NCBI GenBank assembly: GCA_025024175.1
Contig: QCXZ01000064.1
Span: 14,942,001-15,006,000 of the forward strand
Direction: 5' to 3'
Source: Rhyzopertha dominica
Lineage: Eukaryota > Arthropoda > Insecta > Coleoptera > Bostrichidae
Length of the DNA stretch: 64,000 bases
A program made the translations under genes and the position numbers. The notes beneath the pieces are model-generated. The model saw nothing but the letters and a program-made list of their open reading frames with translations. It searched no databases and was not told the origin of the DNA. Numbering within the stretch: position 1 is the first letter of the stretch; every line of letters starts with the position of its first letter. Shown here piece after piece: positions 25,646 to 37,080 of this stretch.

Positions 25646-25903
25646 CATATTTACGTTTGTCGAATGGTTTATGTTATGTTTTGTACTTCTCTCGTATAAT
25701 GTGGTTATGTTTTATATATTTCCTAAGTATATGTTTATGTTGCCTGTCTTTTATTGCATTTAAAATCTTACCATATTTACGTTTATCGAGTAGTTTATGT
25801 AATATTTTGTACTTTTTTCGTATCGTATGGTTAATTTGTTTTGTATCTTTTCGAAATATATGTTTTTGTTACTTATGTTTTGTATTGCAATTAACATCTT
25901 TCC
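25646..25903. repeat. 126-bp tandem duplication in the 3' untranslated region of the transposon
   Basis: CATATTTACGTTTGTCGAATGG at 25646 recurs as CATATTTACGTTTATCGAGTAG at 25772, and the similarity continues for the whole unit with moderate divergence. The T-rich sequence creates a spurious 92-codon hydrophobic frame (25657-25935), which I discount. Confidence 0.75.
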
Positions 25904-25992
25904 GTAGTATCGTCTGTGTTTTCGTACAGTGGTAAGTATTTAACGAACTGTCATTGCAGTACATAGGTAGCAGGCCAGGTAGGTACTTTTGG

Positions 25993-26327
25993 TTTCATGT
26001 TTTGAACGATAGCTTGTTCATTTCATGATCTGGATATTGACCAGTATTGTACAATACGCGAAGTGTACATCCGCTTCCAACGACCTTTTATATTTTCAGC
26101 AAGCTGTGTGGACGTTTCTTACCTTTTCGTGAAATGGACGATTTGTGCATCCATTTGCTGTAATTTTGCACCAGTTCATCATTTGGAAAATAATGATTTC
26201 CATTTCAAGAAACGGACAGAATTTTTGTCCACATGATGTAATTTTGAAATATTTCAGCATGTGGACCCATTTCACGAAATGGACATCCTTTTCATGAAAT
26301 GTACAATTACGGCTTATGGATTCGACA
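25993..26327 (-). repeat. Right terminal inverted repeat of the integrase-type transposon
   Basis: Mirror of 22985-23319, with the same palindrome array. It ends GGATTCGACA, followed by TATA. Confidence 0.92.
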
Positions 26328-26540
26328 TATATATATAAGTAACTCTAACGCACCCGCAGCTGTTTTGATTAGCAAATGCTTATACCTTGCACAAACGGCG
26401 CTACCGGCGATCTCCACCCGCGGTTGTCCCCTGCAAAATTATAGTATTTGGGATTAGTACTAGTCATATACTGCAAATTAAGAATTAGGCAAATGATACA
26501 TAATGCTCATGTAGATCATGCATAATTTATACAGATTATA

Positions 26541-27393
26541 CAGGGTTTCTATAAATGATTCCTGCCACGAGAGTGACGTTGATTTCTGAATTCTTTGTGC
26601 TGCATTTTTGTGCTGGCAAGCTACAATAAGCACAATATCCTTCGAATTGTCATATACTGTACTGAAGGTTGTGCATAAAGTTATAGCCACGAAATTGATG
26701 GTTTTATACAGATTTTCCAAGAATTTTTCCTTCAAAGGTACGTAATAGCAATAATTTGCTTCTACGAAGCTACGCAACATACATTAATATATAAAACTAC
26801 TTCCTGCATAATTTCTTTTTGTTGGCCACCGCCTTTCAGATATGGCACTATAAATTTAACTATTTTCCGCGAATTTGAAAGCCTACGCATTATTTTTTCC
26901 TATTTTGATGTTTGCACTCTTTTTGTAACTAGCATTGCACCACCACAGTTTAGCTGTTTAAAATTTCTAGGTTAGAAAACGTCCCCGCGAAAACCCGGTA
27001 GTGCAGCTAATGTCACTGCCACTTAACCTAACACTATAAATTTTACCATTACAGCATGATAAAAACATTTTTTAGTTCATCACAGTACAATACAACAGGG
27101 TTATTGTAGTCACAACCTCACAACAGCCTAAAAGTTACACAACACTCTGTCATTCCACAGCTCCGAAATCTGACCTTTCTCCAGTCTTAAAATTAATTTT
27201 CTCACAAAGCACTACAGCATATGTTGAAAACAGACACTTCCACACGTTTTTTCCATATTAAAATAAATCAAATAATTCGAGAATCGACAAATGACAAGTA
27301 TATGTCAAAGCAATAGTTGTGTTCACTTTCCTTAGAGGCGGCATATTGATTTAATCGATAATTTCCATTACTCATTTGTAGAAACCTCTTACA
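26541..27393 (-). mobile_element. MITE-like family X, copy 2
   Basis: It starts CAGGGTTTCTATAAATGATT after a TA dinucleotide. Near 27370-27393 the other strand has a similar inverted end (GGTTTCTACAAATGAGT). The interior matches copy 1 at 18368-18712. Terminal CAGGG next to TA resembles Tc1/mariner-superfamily ends, but no transposase is present, so the assignment is tentative. A 100-codon minus-strand frame (26478-26780) overlaps it without a recognisable motif. Confidence 0.55.
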
Positions 27394-28651
27394 GTGTACA
27401 ATAGAATAACGCAAGCTATGCAGTAACTGCAATTATTTACCTAGAGATCGCTTAAAAGAACGTGGAAAACTTTGGAGATACTGCTTCTGTATCCGTCGAC
27501 AAGCAATTTAAAACTATTGTTCCGCAGTATCGGTAGTTAGTAGTGCAACAGCAGCAACAACAAGAGTATATCCGATGAGTATTAAAGTATCATACCACAA
27601 GCGGTCCACAACTGTCACGGCTGTCAACTATCCATCAGTCATCGTGTGCTCGATTGTCATGTTGACAGGTTGTGTAATAATCAGAGAAATTATGGTGGGG
27701 AGAACACGCATAGGCCGACTGCGCATCCCAATTCAGCTGGGACACTGTAATAGTCGCCATATTGTCCACAGAAACGTCAAGAATCAGACAGTGTTGTCAA
27801 ATGGCAGTACTTTTTTTGAATTCAAAGAACTTCGTGTATACCTATAAAAATGAAAAATTTATGTAAATTTATTTTGTAGTGTAAATGGTACTAGATATTA
27901 TTTAAAAATATATAATTATAACAAATAATTACTGCAAAAAATTTATTAAGGATTATAATATTTATTTATGCAGGGTGACATCTAGCGACTTCGAACGTTT
28001 ATTCGATGAACACTCTTTAACTATACAACTCATAACTAAAATTAATGAAACTACCAAATAAAACTAAGAAATAAGTCGTGCAAGCAGAGAACAAAATCAC
28101 AATCACAATAATTAACGCCACGGGCCACGCAATGTAAACAAAACAATGTTACGAGCATAGAATAACATGTGGCAACGCCGGTCTGGGAGCTTTGTTTATG
28201 TGCTGAGATACTGATGACAGTTGATTGACGACAGACATTCTCCGTATTAAATTAGCCATTTAATTGATATTTATACAACATTCCAAGAACAAGTCAAACT
28301 GATTTTAGGATTTCAACACTGCTACATCAAATTGGCTCGCATTTACCCCATTTTTAAGTGAAACTGCTGCACAAGATGTCATTATTTAAAGTAAGCGCCA
28401 AAAGTTTGACGTTCTCGTGGACAATATGGCAGCCCCCCTTGTTTACTAGCATTCGCGCAGATCCATGAGCGTTCTCCCCACTCTAGTTCTCTGGTAATAA
28501 TACAGTTATTTTGCGGGACAGAACCGTGAGTGGTAATCGCGAGTTTTACAGTCACTAAATATATTACAATACCGCAGTTCATTGTCTATATTTTTGCACT
28601 AAAATGGCGGATGAAGCCAAAACCATAGAAACCAAATAGGTTTAATCCCGT

Positions 28652-29407
28652 CAGTGATGGGCGCGTAGAATACCCCATGTAGATTACGCCATTATCTACG
28701 CGTAAACTATGTAATATTCTACTTTAAAAGTCTACCGTAGAAAATAACGTTATGTAGATAAACAGCAAACTTGTAATATTTCGTACTTTTAACAGCTCCA
28801 AATGCCTCAAATGACAGTATTATTTTGTATATTATTATTTTTGTTGCTACTAAACTAAACAAAATACTACTTCGTTGTAATTAAAATAACTAGACACACG
28901 TTAAAAAACAATAACTTGTTTCGGCATACAGTTGTTAGGGCCAGAAGGCACAAGCGTGCTTTGGAGCCTTCAATCGGTCAATGGGTTCTTAAATGACTGT
29001 AAACTATGATTTTATTATCTTTCTTGTCTATAAACGGAAGAAGACGGGCTATTTCGTATGCTACCTATTATACCTAATATACTCCTAGAAGAAAAGACTT
29101 CGAAACGCATGTTTTGTCCCAAAGAAGTAAGAAAACCGTTTGGGTATTCTGATGACTTACTAAAATAAGTTATGCAAATTTATAATATAAATATTAAAAA
29201 ACTGCAGTGCTTTAAAAAAAATTTAAAAATTGACCCATAAATCAGGGAAATTGGAACAAAATAATTTGCACAATACACTTAATATACAATAGCCATAATA
29301 TACTCGTCTCATATTTTCTACTCAAAATCTACGCCAAAATGCTTTATCTACATTTTCTACGCGGGTAATGTAGAAAATTATAATTTACGCGTAAACGCCC
29401 ATCACTA
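28652..29407. mobile_element. Non-autonomous hAT-type element, copy 2
   Basis: It begins CAGTGATGGGCG and ends CGCCCATCACT plus A, so the final G of the terminus is mutated. The 8-bp flanking direct repeat AATCCCGT lies at 28644-28651 and 29408-29415. It is a close copy of 20701-21760 without the 300-bp insertion. No coding sequence. Confidence 0.9.
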
Positions 29408-30574
29408 AATCCCGTCTTCTACATAAACATTTAAATTTACCGCTGCTATTTTGCACTAAAATCGCGGACAATTGCGGTACTTTATCTATCTAGCGGGTAT
29501 TATAACGTACTGCCATCTATTGCCATTAGCAAGAAGTACTTATGCGCAGCCGGTGGCGCCACTTATGAGAGTTGTAACCATTTTCTGATCAAAACAGCTA
29601 TAGGTGGGTTAGAGTTATTCATCCATAGTTGTAGCACAGATTTTCCAGAAAGATAATTAAAGCACCCCAGTTTCAATCCCCCGACATTTTCGTTAAGTAA
29701 AACGTTTACAATGGTGGAAGAATACAACCCACGTGCTCATCTCACAATTTCGGTTTATGCTTTACGTTTGGTTTTATGCGTTTACGGTATAAATTTTTGT
29801 TTAGTAACTGCATTTGTGAATTTATGAAGTAAGTTATTAGGTTACTAGGATCTTCAATATTGTTCATCCACGTTATTTAATGGCACACAAGGTAATAGTC
29901 AATATGGAGTTACAAAAGTAGGGTTAGCTTAAGCTTTTTTAATCATAACATTTAATGAGTTAAGTATCTCATTCTGTGATAATAATTGTACGCAACAATC
30001 AGATTTTACTTTTTTTCATAATTGTCAAGAATTGTTACATCAAAGCGTCCGAGTAAAACCAATAAAAAAGGAATAGGTCTGTTAAGAAAATACGTAACTA
30101 ACGTACAAGAAATATTACCCGAAAAGACAGAAAGGACTATCTACAAAAGTAAATGAGATCCCATCAAAAACATAAAATGTACAAAAATGCAAGTCTCGCG
30201 ACGTAGTCCTTCAACCAGAAAAATGTCTGAGATCAACATAAAACCGAGTCAGTTATTTTAATTAGTAGCTGTGGAAGCAGCTATTCAACAACTTTGGCAT
30301 AAATTGTTTCTTAATTAGTTACCTGACAGAATTTATAATAACCGTATCAATAACAGGCAGGTTTACAATAGTGACATGATATCTGGCGGCAGAGGCATAA
30401 AATATTAAGAACAGTACTTTAATGCTGGAAAAATACGGGATTGTTGTGTAATAGGGTTGTTTTTGTTATATCGTATTAGCATTTTTAAATTGTGGGCAGT
30501 GAATATTATTAAGAAAAGGAGGATACATGTAAACACAAAAAGCATGTTTGATATTATATCATAACAGTAATATG

Positions 30575-30650
30575 CGGTTATGTGGCTAAGCGGTTATCAC
30601 ATAGGTTATTGCCACGAGTGCGTTTTGATTACCACTACCAGTTCCTTTGT
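30575..30650 (+). pseudogene. Possible tRNA-derived remnant (tRNA or SINE head)
   Basis: GTGGCTAAGCGGTTA at about 30589 fits the A box of leucine/serine-type tRNAs. GCGTTTTGATTACC about 30 bases later is a degenerate B box. The acceptor stem does not pair, so this is at best a decayed tRNA or SINE head. Confidence 0.2.
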
Positions 30651-30891
30651 AATAATTATATTGAATATACTCGTTTGCGAACCCATCTGTGTTTCATTAT
30701 GCGATACAGAGAGTATATTATAATAGCAGGTATTGTTTATTTCCGCCATTTGCAAAGCCACACTAGCGCCACCAGCAGTCGATAAACTCTCCTATAGACA
30801 TCTTTATTTGTATAACAAATATAATGACTTGGCAGTCTCACGGCAACGTAATCACTTAAAAATAGTCTACTATGTAAATAGAAATTTACAT

Positions 30892-30940
30892 AGCAATGCC
30901 ATCTGTCCGTATTACACTGACACGATGACAAGGTCACCTA
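30892..30940. repeat. Short dispersed repeat shared with 37144-37188
   Basis: GCAATGCCATCTGTC followed by ACACTGACANGATGACAA and CACCTA occurs at both places, in the same orientation. The second copy lies just downstream of a Penelope-like endonuclease, so it may belong to that element's non-coding end. Confidence 0.5.
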
Positions 30941-33519
30941 CCTGCCATTATGGGAACTGCTTCCTAAAGGAAGTGACCTGTAGCCTGACAATTTGGCATG
31001 CACCTGATGCATAAACTTGACAGCAGGCCCCCACGACACTTTTTGCAAGCGGGCGAGAACCGGTAAATATGAGAAATGCATGTCTATTGTGTTATTAGTT
31101 GTCATGCGAATGTCAAATTATTATAGAAAAAAATGTTTCATATTGATACGGTCATTATACATGTTGTTAGGTTAGTTGGTAATAGGTGCTTCCATAGATA
31201 CAAACTAAAATAACTGATTTGGTTTTGTATAAGATTTAAAAACTTTTACGGTGGAAGGACTGCTCTGCGAGACTTTGTTTTTCTTATATAATTTTGATGG
31301 GATAATATAATATGTAGAAGATACTTAAAGATGTTATTTATACGACTACCAAGCGTTATTATGTTATATTTGTGCTTACATATAACAAACAATATAAATC
31401 TTCAATTCTACCTCCAACATCAAACCATTTAAATTTTGCTGGCTTAACCATTTGGCGTTTATTTGAATCAAACCATATATTAACGGAGAAAAGCGCTATG
31501 CCATGTCATTATTAAAGCAAACACAGATTTTCTCCTAAAAACAGCGACACTATTTTCATGAAAATAAACCCTTTTTCTATTTATGTCTTGCCTTTTTGCT
31601 TTAGTATTAGTCGCAATTACAGAAAATGTTAATATTTATATAGTTTGTGCTCTAAATAATTTGCTCATGGAAGGAACGCAAAATCTAGCAAAGGTCATCA
31701 ACATTTTGCTCTAGTAAACGCAAATAAATTCTAACTGTCATGGTTTTGAAACTGTAATAAAACTGCCTTTCCGCTGAAATGTATTGACAAATGTAGGTTG
31801 TATCAGCCAATATCAATGTTTCATGTTAAACAGCGAAAATGGTTGCGCACAATCCAAAATAATTATTGTTAAAATGTATTAAGGTACCCCCCATGAAACC
31901 GATCTAATTTAATGAGTCCTGTGACCTCTACAAGCCCCGAGAAGCTGAAACGTTTTCGAAAGCATTTAAAATTAATCCGAACCGTTTAAAGATTAAATCC
32001 ACTTTTAATGTAACTTTCGTCATGTCCTGCGGAGATCCCAGCTAATCCTATTCAGAAGAGCGGTGAAGGTGGGACAGCACTTTTTAGAAGGTACTTATTT
32101 ATGCAGAGCAGATTGTTAGGCGTTATTAAAGACGACTTTAAATAATTTGTCTAGTAGTTGAGGCTTTGAGTTGATTATTATATTGCCTTTGTTTGTATAT
32201 TTCACATTACGATTTAGATTTTACTTCCACATCCAACGGATGGGAGGTATTATATCGCGAAAAAAAATTCAAAAATTTTTATTTGCTCATTCGCTTTAAA
32301 ATGGTCGAAAACATAAAAAGCAAAAAAATTCTTGCCTGTGTTTCTGTAATTTTGTTTGTGGACACGAGACTTAATAGGTATATGAACTTAAAACTAGGCA
32401 AACGTATAAATCTCAACTACCCAAAGCGACCTATTGTTTTTGGGGTAAGTAGGGAAGGGGGCGGCATTGGGCGGTAACTACCCTTTCTGCAATTTTTAAA
32501 AAAATTTTTTCGTTGTAATGTGTGATTAGTAGTATAACTGCGAGTATTATTCGTCCATATAAATTTTCGGTGCAGCAAATTGTTTAGAAAATATCAGCAA
32601 AAAAGCGTCCCTAGTTCGCACGATTTTTTTTTTAAATTTTGGTATTATATAGAAAATAAAATTTTTGATCGGAGAGGACTTTTGTAATTTTTGTTAAGTT
32701 AATAATTTTCGATTTATTTATTTAGAAAAGCCCGATTTTAACATTTTATATATTTTTGCTAATATCACGAGGACCGTAGAAAAAATGTTTAGAGAGAAAA
32801 AATGCTCAAAACCAGATTACTAATCGTATAGTATAAGAAATAAAAACGTAAATGTTAATTTGACAATTGGATGTGGAACTATTGGTTCATTTTGCAGCGG
32901 TTTTTCTTCTTCCTCTGGTAAATGCAGAAAATAAACAATTACAGCGCTAATAATTGATCATACTAAACTGCCTGCATAAATTATGCACCTACATGCATTT
33001 CTGAACTGGTGTGTGCATGATATTGAATCGTAAGCTTGGCTTTAACTAGTAGGTATATATTTACTGCCTAGTAAACGATGTATAAAAATCCCTAGTTACC
33101 TTATGTTTGATTCACCCGTAAGTTTGAGGTGGACACATTTAACTTGATTAATGGTTAATCTGGCGGAGTATGTAGTTAACTTTCGGTTACAAAGAATATG
33201 TCAAAGATTAGTCATTCAAAGAAATTTTATTTAACTGGGATTTGTAACGTGAGTTTTTATAAAATATAATTCAATGTAATCCATTAATGGCTACACATTT
33301 GAGGTTAAAAAAAATACAGAAGATTGACCAAAACGGCTATACCGATTAGTAGGGTCATTCGAGGTAAGATGGTTCGCATTTTTTAAATTTGATGTAAAAC
33401 TTGTGTGACAAAGAAAATAACAAAATCAAAGTGTATCTTATAGTGTCGTACAATAGGTCAAACAGTATAGAACTGTAATGTTAGATAAAAATATATATAT
33501 ATGTCAAACATAAATATAT

Positions 33520-33780
33520 ACATCTGACAACGTCGCACATTTCCCCCAAGCCTACCACCACCATCCGTTAGCAGTGACAACCTGACAACACGGCAACAGT
33601 CTGCTCCAAGCCGTTGCGAAGACAACTCGAAACCGTTGTGGAGTAGCGCGCTCTCGAGAAGGGTAGAAGCGGGTGTGCGACGACGCGGTTCGTCCCTCCG
33701 ACAAGTGCCTCCAGCTTTACAGCCCCGGGTCGGCGACGGTGTTGCTGTCGGAAACGGGATCTTCCCCAAGACTTTATTCG
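33520..33780. other. G+C-rich island of unknown origin
   Basis: In otherwise A+T-rich DNA this segment has many CpG dinucleotides (GCGAAGAC, GCGCGCTCTCGAG, GCGACGACGCGGTTCG, GGTCGGCGACGG) and no frame with a motif I know. A host promoter or exon, or a solo LTR, are possibilities; I find no TG...CA boundary with a target duplication. Confidence 0.25.
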
Positions 33781-34779
33781 TTATTTTGTATTCAGTTCAT
33801 CGTTTTCTATTGTTCGAGTTCTTTAACCAAGGTCAAGTGTATTTTAGTTCGTTTGCCCCAGTAAACGTGTTACTAAAACTACTCCCGAGTATCATTTGCA
33901 CTACTAACGAGTCACACCGAACTAAACGCGCCCCTGAACCCCAGTCTCATGCCACATATGTATTTTTTGGTGTTGCTTCATCTCATCTAAATGTATAGGG
34001 GAGATGACGCAGTTGTTATGATGTGATAATCTGAAGAAAATAACGTTCAAAATGATTTTACTCGTATATATTTAGATAGATAAATAAGGTATTTAACCCG
34101 TATGTAACGCGACGGGGTAGAGGAGGAGCGATAAAACGCCCGTCGGAATTGCACTCTAATCTAATTGACCAACAGGATACATGAACAGGAGCAGAACGAA
34201 TTATATAATTTAAAAATTTTTCTATCACGTTGACACTCAGGGGTAGGTCGATCTCTATCTGGTAATCCTGTGCGTGGTTGACTGCCCTACCAGAGATGGG
34301 ACACACATCACATGATTATGTAGAGTTTAGTACTAGGTGTTACAGTTACCTTTTCTCGATTAACAAAACATAAATCCTAGAAAACGCAAAAAACGTAAAT
34401 ATCTAATGTAGGATGGGAATATGGAAAAGTGCACTAAGAGAAGTTGATTTCTCTAATTAACCGACGTTTAGGGTGTTCATTTTTCCTATTTCTAAACTAC
34501 TAACTAGTCAGTAAGACTTAAAATGCATTGGCCTAGTCCCCAAATCGGAAGAACTGTTAGACAATAATTCTTCCGATTCGGGACTATGCAAACATATTTA
34601 AAGTTATACTGACTTGTTAGTATCCTAGAAAAGCGGAAATAAAAAGCAGAAATCAAGAACATGTAGACAGCCACTAAATGATTCATGGTGCACATGTTGA
34701 AGTTTTATATTTTTGGCTTTTTGATTTTTATACAGAAATTAAATTAATAATTAAGTAACCATTATTGTGTCCGTCAGTA

Positions 34780-34930
34780 TATTCTCCATGTTAACTAGAA
34801 AGGGCTATCAATTGCCATTTCTAGATTTAACGGTATCAATGAAGAATAATAAAATCACGTCAATTATTTACAGAAAACCGACTCAAACAGATAATTTAAT
34901 TAAAAGTTTTTGCATGCATTTTAAGTAGAA
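34780..34930 (+). pseudogene. Penelope-like element, reverse transcriptase fragment
   Basis: The plus-strand frame reads QLPFLDLTVSMKNNK then SIIYRKPTQTDNLI. This corresponds to the conserved LPFLD...YRKPTHTD block near the end of Penelope reverse transcriptases. It stops at TAG near 34927. The matching endonuclease domain lies at 36655-36960, beyond a Tc1 insertion, so the two are probably one dead element. Confidence 0.75.
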
Positions 34931-35394
34931 AATTTTCGTTTTACAGTTTGATTCATGTAATGCTGATTGTTCCATAATCCACAGAAAATTACAATATTGA
35001 ATTAGGTATATGCATTTATAAATTGAAATCTCACACGAATTGTCTTGACTTTTCTAAATTTGATATACAGTAGCGTGCAAAAAGAATCGGACACTAAGTG
35101 AAATTTTTTTGAACGTCGGATAACTCGTGAATTAAGTTACCAATTGACACGGGGTTTTTTGCTGTTTGATTCTCATTTTCTTCTTGACGTTGCCAATAAA
35201 TATCGTTGAGATTGTTTCACTGTATGAAAAGTTATGGTATCACGTTTCAATGCATATCAAAATCTAACCGTACAAAAAAAAACGGACAAACTACAAATTT
35301 AGTAAAACACAAAATTTATTTAAGGAACCAGAAAATTAACACTTATCTGACACAACTATGGATCAACATTTAGTCGCATAACCCTTTACAGCAA

Positions 35395-35790
35395 TCACAG
35401 CAGCACAGCGAAGTCGACTAAACTGATAATTTTCTTGAGATGAATTTTCTTCAATTCCGTCTCCAGCGCTGCCATCAAGTCGCCCGCTTTCTTAAATTTT
35501 CGGACGCGGACGCGCCTTCCTAGCTCTTCCCACAAGTGCTCGATCGGATTGAGGTCCGGCGACTGTGCTGGGCACTGCACATTTTCTCGGTGACGTGCGG
35601 AAGCATAACCTCTTTCAATATCTTCCGATATTGGTTGGCGTTCATGTTGCCGTCCACACGTCTCAGCAGACCGACCAAGTCACAGCTGAAGCGGCTTGAA
35701 AAATACCCTATAGCATAGTTCACATTTTCAGAAATTTCTAGAGAAGATTACCCCAAATCATTACGTTTCTACCACCATGCTTGATAAGGG
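35395..35790 (-). pseudogene. Tc1 transposase C-terminal part, left arm
   Basis: Minus-strand reading gives IIKHGGRNVMIWG-like sequence (about 35780), GLLRRVDGNMNANQYRKIL (35690-35635), LPHVTEKM and, after a frame change, PAQSPDLNPIEHLWEELGRR. In Tc1 proteins these are the stretch after the first catalytic Asp, the GNMNAxxY block and the block with the third acidic residue (Glu in NPIEHLW). The stretch that normally carries the second Asp (QDNxPKH) is missing between LPH and PAQSPDL. Confidence 0.8.
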
Positions 35791-35829
35791 TGGTCGAAGC
35801 ATTTTCCGTCCGTTCCGTATCTTCGGACG

Positions 35830-36262
35830 GCATTCGGTACGTGCGCCGGCCGGTCGCAAAACGCTTCGAACACCGTTATAAAGTCTCCATTATCAAGCAC
35901 GGTGGTGGAAGCATAATGATTCGATGGTAATCTTTCCTAAAAAATTCTGTAGAGTGTAATCTATGCTATAGTGTATCTTTCAGGCTGCTTCAGCCTTGGT
36001 CGGTCCGCTGTGACGTGTGGACGGCAAGATGAACGCCAATTGGAAAAGTTTATGCTTCCGTACGCCACCAAAAAATGTGCGGTGCCCAACACAGTCGCCG
36101 GACCTCAGTACGATCGAGCACTTATGGGAAGAGCTTGAAAAGCGCGTCCGCGTCTGAAAATTTAAGAAAGCGGACGACTTGATGGCACCGCTTAAGGCGG
36201 AATAGAAGAAAATTCTCAAGAAAATCATCAGTTTGGTCGACTCCGTGCCGTCCCGTTGTGCT
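35830..36262 (+). pseudogene. Tc1 transposase C-terminal part, right arm
   Basis: Plus-strand reading gives YVRRPVAKRFEHRYK, IIKHGGGSIMIRW, then a diverged GRSAVTCGRQDERQ-like segment, and GPQYDRALMGRA-like DNA that in another frame resembles SPDLS.IEHLWEEL. It is the inverted homologue of the left arm and lacks the same QDNxPKH segment, so the deletion predates the dimer. Several frame changes; inactive. The right arm reaches slightly further 5' than the left. Confidence 0.75.
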
Positions 36263-36654
36263 ATAGTGATTGTCGTAAAGAGTTTTGCGACTAAATATTA
36301 ATCCATAGTTGTGTTAGATAAATGTTAATTTTGTGGTTCTTTAAATAAATTTTGTTTTACTATAAATTTGTGAGTGTCCGGTTTTTTTGCACGTTTAGAT
36401 TTTGATATGCATTGAAACGTGATACCATAACTTTTCATATACTGAAACAATCTCAACGATATTTATTGGAAATGTCAACAAGAAAATGAGAATCAAACAG
36501 TAGAAAACCCCGTGTCAATTGGTAACTTCATTCACGAGTTATCGACGTTCAAACAAAAATTCACTCGGCGTTTTTTTGCACGCTACTGTATGTTGCTTTT
36601 GGTAAACGCTGTATATTAAGTAACTGATTAGGTCACTCGCTAGGTAAAAAAGCG

Positions 36655-37074
36655 TATTAAATAGATCTGGAACTTATGAAATTAATGCTCTAAGTGTCCA
36701 AATAAGTACATTGGTCAAACAACACGTATTAGATTCAAGAAACATATGTACCACGGAAGCAATAGAAAGGAAGAAAAATCTGCCGTTTCATTGCATATTA
36801 TTGAAAAAGGTCTTAAATTTAACATAACTAGTGTTAAAAATATAAAGCCGTCAATACGCACAAACTTGAACCTCTTATAGAGGCTGTTTACATGAAACAC
36901 ATGCTAATCACAGATCTCATTAAACAACACGCTTATCTTAATACTAAAGCCAAAACAAATATAAACAAATTCTTTCTCATACCGTACACCATTATATCTA
37001 TGCTTACGTTTTGTTTGACTGGTATTTTACTTTTTTACTTGTTAGGCCTCAGAAGAAGACCGCTTAGCGGTTGA
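36655..37074 (+). pseudogene. Penelope-like element, GIY-YIG endonuclease
   Basis: With one frame change the plus strand reads SGTYEI, CSKCPNKYIGQTTRIRFKKH and, after another, LIEAVYMKHMLITDLIKQH. SGxYxI...C..C...YIGQTTR is the GIY-YIG nuclease signature attached to Penelope reverse transcriptases, which nicks the target to prime copying. The last part (INKFF...) is hydrophobic and ends at TGA 37072-37074. Frameshifts make it a pseudogene. Confidence 0.82.
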
Positions 37075-37080
37075 GATACT
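37047..37080 (+). ncRNA. Possible decayed hammerhead ribozyme hairpin
   Basis: Directly after the endonuclease, CAGAAGA is followed by a perfect hairpin ACCGC-TTA-GCGGT and then TGAGAT. Hammerhead cores read CTGANGA, stem II, GAAA, and are known in the non-coding ends of Penelope-like elements. Here both core boxes carry changes, so at most it is a fossil. Confidence 0.3.

Larger units (their letters stand above)
22985..26327 (+). mobile_element. Complete integrase-type DNA transposon (Ginger/IS3EU-like), 3343 bp
   Basis: The ends are 335-bp inverted repeats beginning TGTCGAATCC and ending GGATTCGACA, with TG...CA termini as in integrase-mobilised DNA. TATA immediately flanks both sides (22981-22984 and 26328-26331), a candidate 4-bp target duplication, the size reported for Ginger elements. 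Because TATA is palindromic it could also be the last bases of the inverted repeat. Between the repeats is one gene, a DDE integrase-like transposase of the KRBA2/SCAND3 type. The repeats differ at only about a dozen positions and the reading frame is open, so the insertion is probably young. The repeats are inverted, not direct, and there is no reverse transcriptase, so this is not an LTR retrotransposon. Superfamily placement (Ginger versus IS3EU) is unsettled. Confidence 0.88.
26336..29617. repeat. Degraded foldback region with two nested elements
   Basis: AACTCTAACGCACCC...CTGTTTTGATTAG at 26341 is mirrored at 29580-29612 (CTGATCAAAACAG...GGTTAGAGTT). Inner blocks also mirror: GTGGGGAGAACACGCAT near 27695 against ATGAGCGTTCTCCCCAC near 28465, and GCCATATTGTCCAC near 27757 against GTGGACAATATGGC near 28418. 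The arms are unequal because family X copy 2 (26541-27393) sits in the left and hAT copy 2 in the right. No coding capacity is seen. It may be one old foldback element or two inverted copies of a dispersed repeat. Confidence 0.5.
29618..34779. other. Intergenic DNA, no gene recognised
   Basis: Nothing coding is supported. 32240-32720 is A/T-homopolymer-rich. A tRNA-like remnant and a G+C-rich island inside this stretch are listed separately. Confidence 0.4.
35068..36588. mobile_element. Tc1-type element built as an inverted dimer
   Basis: The ends are CAGTAGCGTGCAAAAA and its inverse TTTTTGCACGCTACTG, flanked by TA on both sides (35066-35067, 36589-36590), as expected for Tc1/mariner insertion. 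The terminal repeats run about 230-300 bp. The interior is not a normal transposase gene: each half carries the 3' portion of one, in opposite orientation, meeting near 35800-35880. It has no 5' half (no N-terminal DNA-binding domain) and cannot be autonomous. Confidence 0.85.

Noticed and set aside
25657..25935. 92-codon hydrophobic frame after the transposase
   Set aside because: Produced by a T-rich 126-bp tandem duplication; no other support.
22985..26327. LTR retrotransposon interpretation of the integrase gene
   Set aside because: The terminal repeats are inverted rather than direct, and there is no gag, protease or reverse transcriptase.
31165..31180. GTTAGGTTAG as insect telomere repeat
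   Set aside because: Only two units; TTAGG-like pairs also occur by chance and no array is present.
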